Shown here: one piece after another, positions 8,740 to 11,315 of the stretch | Position numbering within the stretch: the first letter of the stretch is position 1 | Layout of the letters: every line of letters starts with the position of its first letter | DNA from: Planctomycetota bacterium | GTDB lineage: Bacteria; Planctomycetota; PUPC01; JACPCR01 | Assembly (NCBI GenBank): GCA_030740295.1 | Contig: JASLXP010000667.1 | Coordinates: 1 to 11,315, forward strand | Direction of reading: 5' to 3' | DNA length: 11,315 nucleotides | Notes under the pieces: model-generated | Told to the model about the DNA's origin: nothing | What the model saw: the letters and a program-made list of their open reading frames with translations, nothing else | The model's database searches: none | Position numbers and translations under genes: made by a program

Positions 8740-9825
8740 TCAGTCTTTCCGCACGAGATCTCTGAACATGTCAGGTTCCTCCAAATCCAATTCAACGACC
8801 GACACGGTATCGACCCACAACGAGGCACCGCCCTTCCACCGCACTCTGAAATCGACCCAGTTTCCGGGCGGCCAGGGGAAGTCGAGCGCGAATTCCTGAT
8901 ATTCGTTCTTCTTGCGAAAGTCCGATGGCGTCAGAACCCGGATGGCAAGCGTGCTGTTGACGAATCCCTCGGAATTCACATCCAACTGCGCCACAGATTC
9001 CGCCCCTTCGGTGGCGTCAGTCTTGAGCCTGAACAGAACCCTGTATACACCGGCCGGAATGTCCTTCCTGTAGAACCCGCCGCAGGGATAAAGACCTTCA
9101 GGATGAATCCCAGCACGCGCAATTACCGCTCGGCCATTGGCCGCATCTTCATCGGAAACGACCGAAAACTTCGAGTTGTGCTTCTTCACCTTGAAGATGC
9201 TCCACTTCCAGGCACGCCCCTCACCTTCTCTGGTCTGCCAGGGCCTGAAGCGGACATCATCAACCCAGATAGAGGTGGGTACCGTTCCGTCTTTGTGCGC
9301 GCTCAGGTGAATATTGACGATTGCGTAAACTGCATTCTGAGGAGCCCGCAACAGGCGAATCATTCGCCCCCACGGTTGCGTCTGATAGGGCGCGCCCGGC
9401 CCTGCGTGGCCCAGAGACCTTTGATTTCCATCGTACCAATAGATGTGCACGAAAGAATTCACGCCCTGGTATCCCGTGCCGTCGCTGAAACCTTTGCCGC
9501 GATACAGCATCGAAAACAGGTATCGACCGTTCGGTGTGACTTCAATCTTCTTGGATACGGCACTGGCCCGGCCAGGTCCGGTGACGTCCATTCGCAGACT
9601 GCGTTTGCCGTGTCGCAGTACTTTCTCGTCCATCAGGCAACGCGCTTTGCCTGACTCGCTCGTATCCACTTCGGCACTCCAATCTTGCGGAGTGCCCGTA
9701 GGATCAAGTTTTTCAAAACTGCCGTTCGACAGGAGACCGGATTCAGAAGCCGAGAGTCCCAGACAGATGAAGGCGACAAGCATGACGAACAGAGCGTTTG
9801 TCAATGGGACAGAAGTGATAACCAT
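8740..9825 (-). CDS. Secreted protein with two carbohydrate-binding-like beta-sandwich modules
   Basis: This 361-aa frame runs from ATG 9823-9825 to TGA 8740-8742. An in-frame TGA lies a few codons upstream, which fixes the start region. A hydrophobic signal peptide spans about residues 8-26, with likely cleavage after GLSAS; Met15 is an alternative start. Residues 31-195 follow the CBM4/9-type pattern: LLSNGSFEKLDPTGTPQDWS near the start, KRSLRMDV for the ligand-packing strand, then TSIWVDDVRF as the last strand. Residues about 205-348 look like a second beta-sandwich (GVYRVLFRLKTD, EYQEFALDF, SLWVDTVSVVEL). No catalytic motif is visible, so a glycan-binding or surface role is likely. It is probably the first gene of the minus-strand cluster, with 94 nt to the next start and no obvious terminator between them. 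Module type is fairly sure; the ligand is unknown. Confidence 0.8.
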   Translation of the reverse strand: MVITSVPLTNALFVMLVAFICLGLSASESGLLSNGSFEKLDPTGTPQDWSAEVDTSESGKARCLMDEKVLRHGKRSLRMDVTGPGRASAVSKKIEVTPNGRYLFSMLYRGKGFSDGTGYQGVNSFVHIYWYDGNQRSLGHAGPGAPYQTQPWGRMIRLLRAPQNAVYAIVNIHLSAHKDGTVPTSIWVDDVRFRPWQTREGEGRAWKWSIFKVKKHNSKFSVVSDEDAANGRAVIARAGIHPEGLYPCGGFYRKDIPAGVYRVLFRLKTDATEGAESVAQLDVNSEGFVNSTLAIRVLTPSDFRKKNEYQEFALDFPWPPGNWVDFRVRWKGGASLWVDTVSVVELDLEEPDMFRDLVRKD

Positions 9826-10024
9826 TCGAGCATGCCTGAGGGTTCAGAGATTGTCTAACGTTGGCACCGGCCTGTTTCTGTATCTGTTCTGATTGGGCGC
9901 AAGCAGTGTTACAGAGGCCCACTTTGAATACAGACGTCCTTACACAACTACAATACCCCTTCCATCACTCCGCTCTTTACACCCACCACCCTCCTATCCG
10001 TCTGTAACAACCTGTCCCCAACTT

Positions 10025-10052
10025 TTGCCACTCAGGGGTGTTTTGGTATAGT
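10025..10052 (+). promoter_or_regulatory. Sigma70-like promoter of the TPR gene
   Basis: A -35 box TTGCCA (10025-10030) and a -10 box TATAGT (10047-10052) each match 5 of 6 consensus bases, with a 16-nt spacer. Transcription would start near 10059 and leave a leader of about 220 nt before ATG 10281. No experimental support is possible here. Confidence 0.5.
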
Positions 10053-10168
10053 GCCGCGCTTCGATGAGGACGGGACGAGACCTCATTTGTGCACAGATTC
10101 TTGATTCGCGGATGCAAAGGTTGCTTCTGAAGGAATTCACGCGTTTGTCAGATGCAGTCTTTGCCCAG

Positions 10169-10219
10169 ACAGGCGGGATGCCTGTACGATCGATTGCCGT
10201 GTGGGCTGGAAGCCTGCAC
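10169..10219. repeat. Pair of REP-like palindromic units
   Basis: Unit 1 is ACAGGC-GGGAT-GCCTGT at 10169-10185, a perfect 6-bp stem. Unit 2, at 10199-10219, has arms GTGTGGGCT and AGCCTGCAC around a GGA loop, a 9-bp stem with two G-T wobbles. Both share the arm end GCCTG followed by a pyrimidine-purine step and have short purine-rich loops, so they look like diverged copies of one short palindromic repeat. They lie in the leader of the TPR gene, 60-110 nt before its start. Interspersed-repeat status is inference, since only this pair is seen in the window. Confidence 0.4.
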
Positions 10220-10270
10220 TATCAAGAGGGGCCGTTTCACCAGCCAACTCAAATCTAAACCTACCATCAC

Positions 10271-10275
10271 AGGAG
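10271..10275 (+). promoter_or_regulatory. Shine-Dalgarno of the TPR gene
   Basis: AGGAG lies 5 nt before ATG 10281 and fixes this start for a gene that has no stop within the window. Confidence 0.75.
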
Positions 10276-10280
10276 CTGTC

Positions 10281-11315
10281 ATGCGGGCTTCCAGAATGAC
10301 GTACCTTGCAGGAGCTTTGTCGCTTCTTGTTTCTACCACCTTTGCCGACCTCTTGACCGATGCTGTCGCGCTCTCGAAAGTGGGCGACCATAAAGCTGCG
10401 ACGGCTAAGCTCACCGAGTTCGTCAAGAAGGCAAAGGGGCAGAAATTCATCGACGCGCAGTTCATGCTGGCTGACATGTACCTGGCTCAGGGCAGCATTC
10501 TGGAGGCGGCGACTGCCTACGAGGCTGTCGTTAATGCCAGTCCCGCGACCGCCATTGTTATCAAGGCGCGCACCGGAATCGCGCAGACTCTCGAAGCTCG
10601 CGGGGAATTCACCCGCGCGGTGGCTCAATACAAAGAGCTCGTTCGGAAGTTCCGGACCAAAGCGGATATGCACGGCACCTGGCTGCATGTAGCCAAGCTG
10701 TTCCGTCATACGCTGGGTAAATACAAAGAGGCCGAAAAGGAGTTGACTACGCTGCTCGTCCGGTATGAGAAACACGCCAACAACGGCGACGCGATCTGGG
10801 AACTCGCCGGGCTCTACCACCGCAATCTGCGCAACATCCGGAAAGCACAGGGGGTCTACGTTCGCCTGTATACGGATTATCCAAAGCACGGGAGAGCACC
10901 GAAAGCTATGGTGCAGTCGGCCTATCTGCTCGAAGACGGCGGCATCCGTGACTGGGCAAAGGCGATTACTGAATACAAGAAGTATGTGACCACGTTCCCA
11001 AAGGCGGATGATGTCTACGACCGCCTGGCACGCATCGCTTATCTGAATCGTGATCGCCTCGGACAGCACCAGAATGCCATCGATTACTACGACAAGGCAT
11101 TTGCAGCGAAACCGAATCCAAAGATTCTGTGGGAGAAGGCCACCGCGGCCGAGCGCACCGGCAAGAACGACATCAAGCGTGCGGCTTACACCCAGATTGT
11201 GCAGAAGTTCCCGGAGACCTCCGAAGGCCACAAGGCTCTACGCGGCCTCGCCAGCATCCTGTGGGCGGAGGGCAAAAAGAATGAATGCATCGCGGCGACG
11301 AAGAAGATTGTTGCC
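10281..11315 (+). CDS. Secreted tetratricopeptide-repeat protein (3'-partial)
   Basis: The frame is open from ATG 10281 to the last base, 345 codons with no stop, so the gene continues beyond the window. A signal peptide is clear: MRASRMTYLAGALSLLVSTTFA, with probable cleavage after TFA. From about residue 24 on, the sequence is a series of about 34-residue helix-turn-helix repeats of TPR type. Examples are DAQFMLADMYLAQGSILEAA with TAYEAVV, TGIAQTLEARGEFTRAVAQY with KELVRKF, then DWAKAITEYKKYVTTFPKA and QNAIDYYDKAFAAKPNPK. The A-Y, Y-P and F-P positions of the motif are conserved. Such periplasmic or exported TPR proteins (compare the YbgF/BamD-like style) act as protein-binding scaffolds, often in envelope assembly. 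No catalytic domain is visible so far; one may follow downstream. It is transcribed away from the lyase cluster. Confidence 0.85.
   Translation, partial: MRASRMTYLAGALSLLVSTTFADLLTDAVALSKVGDHKAATAKLTEFVKKAKGQKFIDAQFMLADMYLAQGSILEAATAYEAVVNASPATAIVIKARTGIAQTLEARGEFTRAVAQYKELVRKFRTKADMHGTWLHVAKLFRHTLGKYKEAEKELTTLLVRYEKHANNGDAIWELAGLYHRNLRNIRKAQGVYVRLYTDYPKHGRAPKAMVQSAYLLEDGGIRDWAKAITEYKKYVTTFPKADDVYDRLARIAYLNRDRLGQHQNAIDYYDKAFAAKPNPKILWEKATAAERTGKNDIKRAAYTQIVQKFPETSEGHKALRGLASILWAEGKKNECIAATKKIVA

Larger units (their letters stand above)
9826..10280. other. Divergent intergenic region
   Basis: These 455 bases lie between the start of the minus-strand cluster and the plus-strand TPR gene. From about 9940 to 10020 the plus strand is very poor in G and rich in C, T and A. 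The plus-strand promoter candidate and the two palindromic units listed separately are in the right half. For the minus-strand cluster I see only weak promoter-like matches (TTGTAG, 17 nt, TATTCA around 9930), which I do not call. Confidence 0.6.

Noticed and set aside
8635..9654. Open frame of 339 codons on the plus strand
   Set aside because: It is antisense to the 361-aa double-module gene. Its translation is rich in Arg, Pro and His without domain pattern, as expected for a shadow in GC-rich DNA.
9915..9950. Possible minus-strand promoter (TTGTAG, 17 nt, TATTCA)
   Set aside because: Each box matches only 3 of 6 consensus bases, which is no better than chance for a region of this length.
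10137..11231. Open frame of 364 codons on the minus strand
   Set aside because: It lies opposite the plus-strand TPR gene, which has a signal peptide, a Shine-Dalgarno and clear repeats. The minus-strand translation shows no domain character.
1..11315. CRISPR array, insertion sequence, tRNA or rRNA, defence genes
   Set aside because: I looked for regularly spaced repeats, transposase-like proteins with terminal repeats, and conserved RNA gene sequence. None was seen on either strand.

Overview
The window looks like bacterial chromosome with moderately high GC. It is dense with long proteins, nearly all of which carry an N-terminal signal peptide. The recognisable parts are TPR repeats, a thioredoxin-like fold, a transglutaminase-like core, carbohydrate-binding modules and heparinase II/III-type lyase domains. 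This mix is typical of polysaccharide-degrading PVC-type bacteria (Planctomycetota, Lentisphaerota, Verrucomicrobiota) or similar uncultured lineages. That placement is inference from protein style only; there is no rRNA, tRNA or marker gene here.

Layout. (a) 1-3567, plus strand: a two-gene operon. The first gene enters from outside the window and encodes a TPR protein with a central thioredoxin-like domain that lacks a CXXC. Five bases after its stop, behind a strong Shine-Dalgarno, comes a secreted transglutaminase-like protein with a C-terminal carbohydrate-binding-like beta-sandwich. That second gene is broken by one extra C in the C5 run at 1971-1975. (b) 3568-4091: a convergent intergenic region with a possible gene remnant and three adjacent short hairpins. 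(c) 9825-4092, minus strand: three consecutive genes, in order of transcription a 361-aa protein with two beta-sandwich modules, a 498-aa protein with a zinc ribbon and the start of an alpha-toroid (apparently cut short), and a CBM9-heparinase II/III-like protein of about 1014 aa. The last is broken near its C-terminus by one extra base in the A4 run at 4426-4429. (d) 9826-10280: a divergent intergenic region with a good sigma70-like promoter and a leader of about 220 nt that holds two adjacent palindromic units. (e) 10281-11315, plus strand: a secreted TPR protein that runs off the window. It is open to the last base.

Working model (inference): the minus-strand genes form a small export-and-degrade locus for a uronic-acid-type or other acidic polysaccharide. 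One protein binds glycan, and one or two lyase-family proteins act on it. The convergent transglutaminase/CBM-like protein and the thioredoxin-like/TPR protein may belong to the same extracytoplasmic programme, but nothing in the sequence links them directly. No transporter, regulator, sulfatase or TonB/Sus component is visible. No CRISPR array, insertion sequence, RNA gene or defence system was found. Both clear frameshifts are single extra bases in homopolymers, so sequencing or assembly error must be excluded before any gene is called dead.
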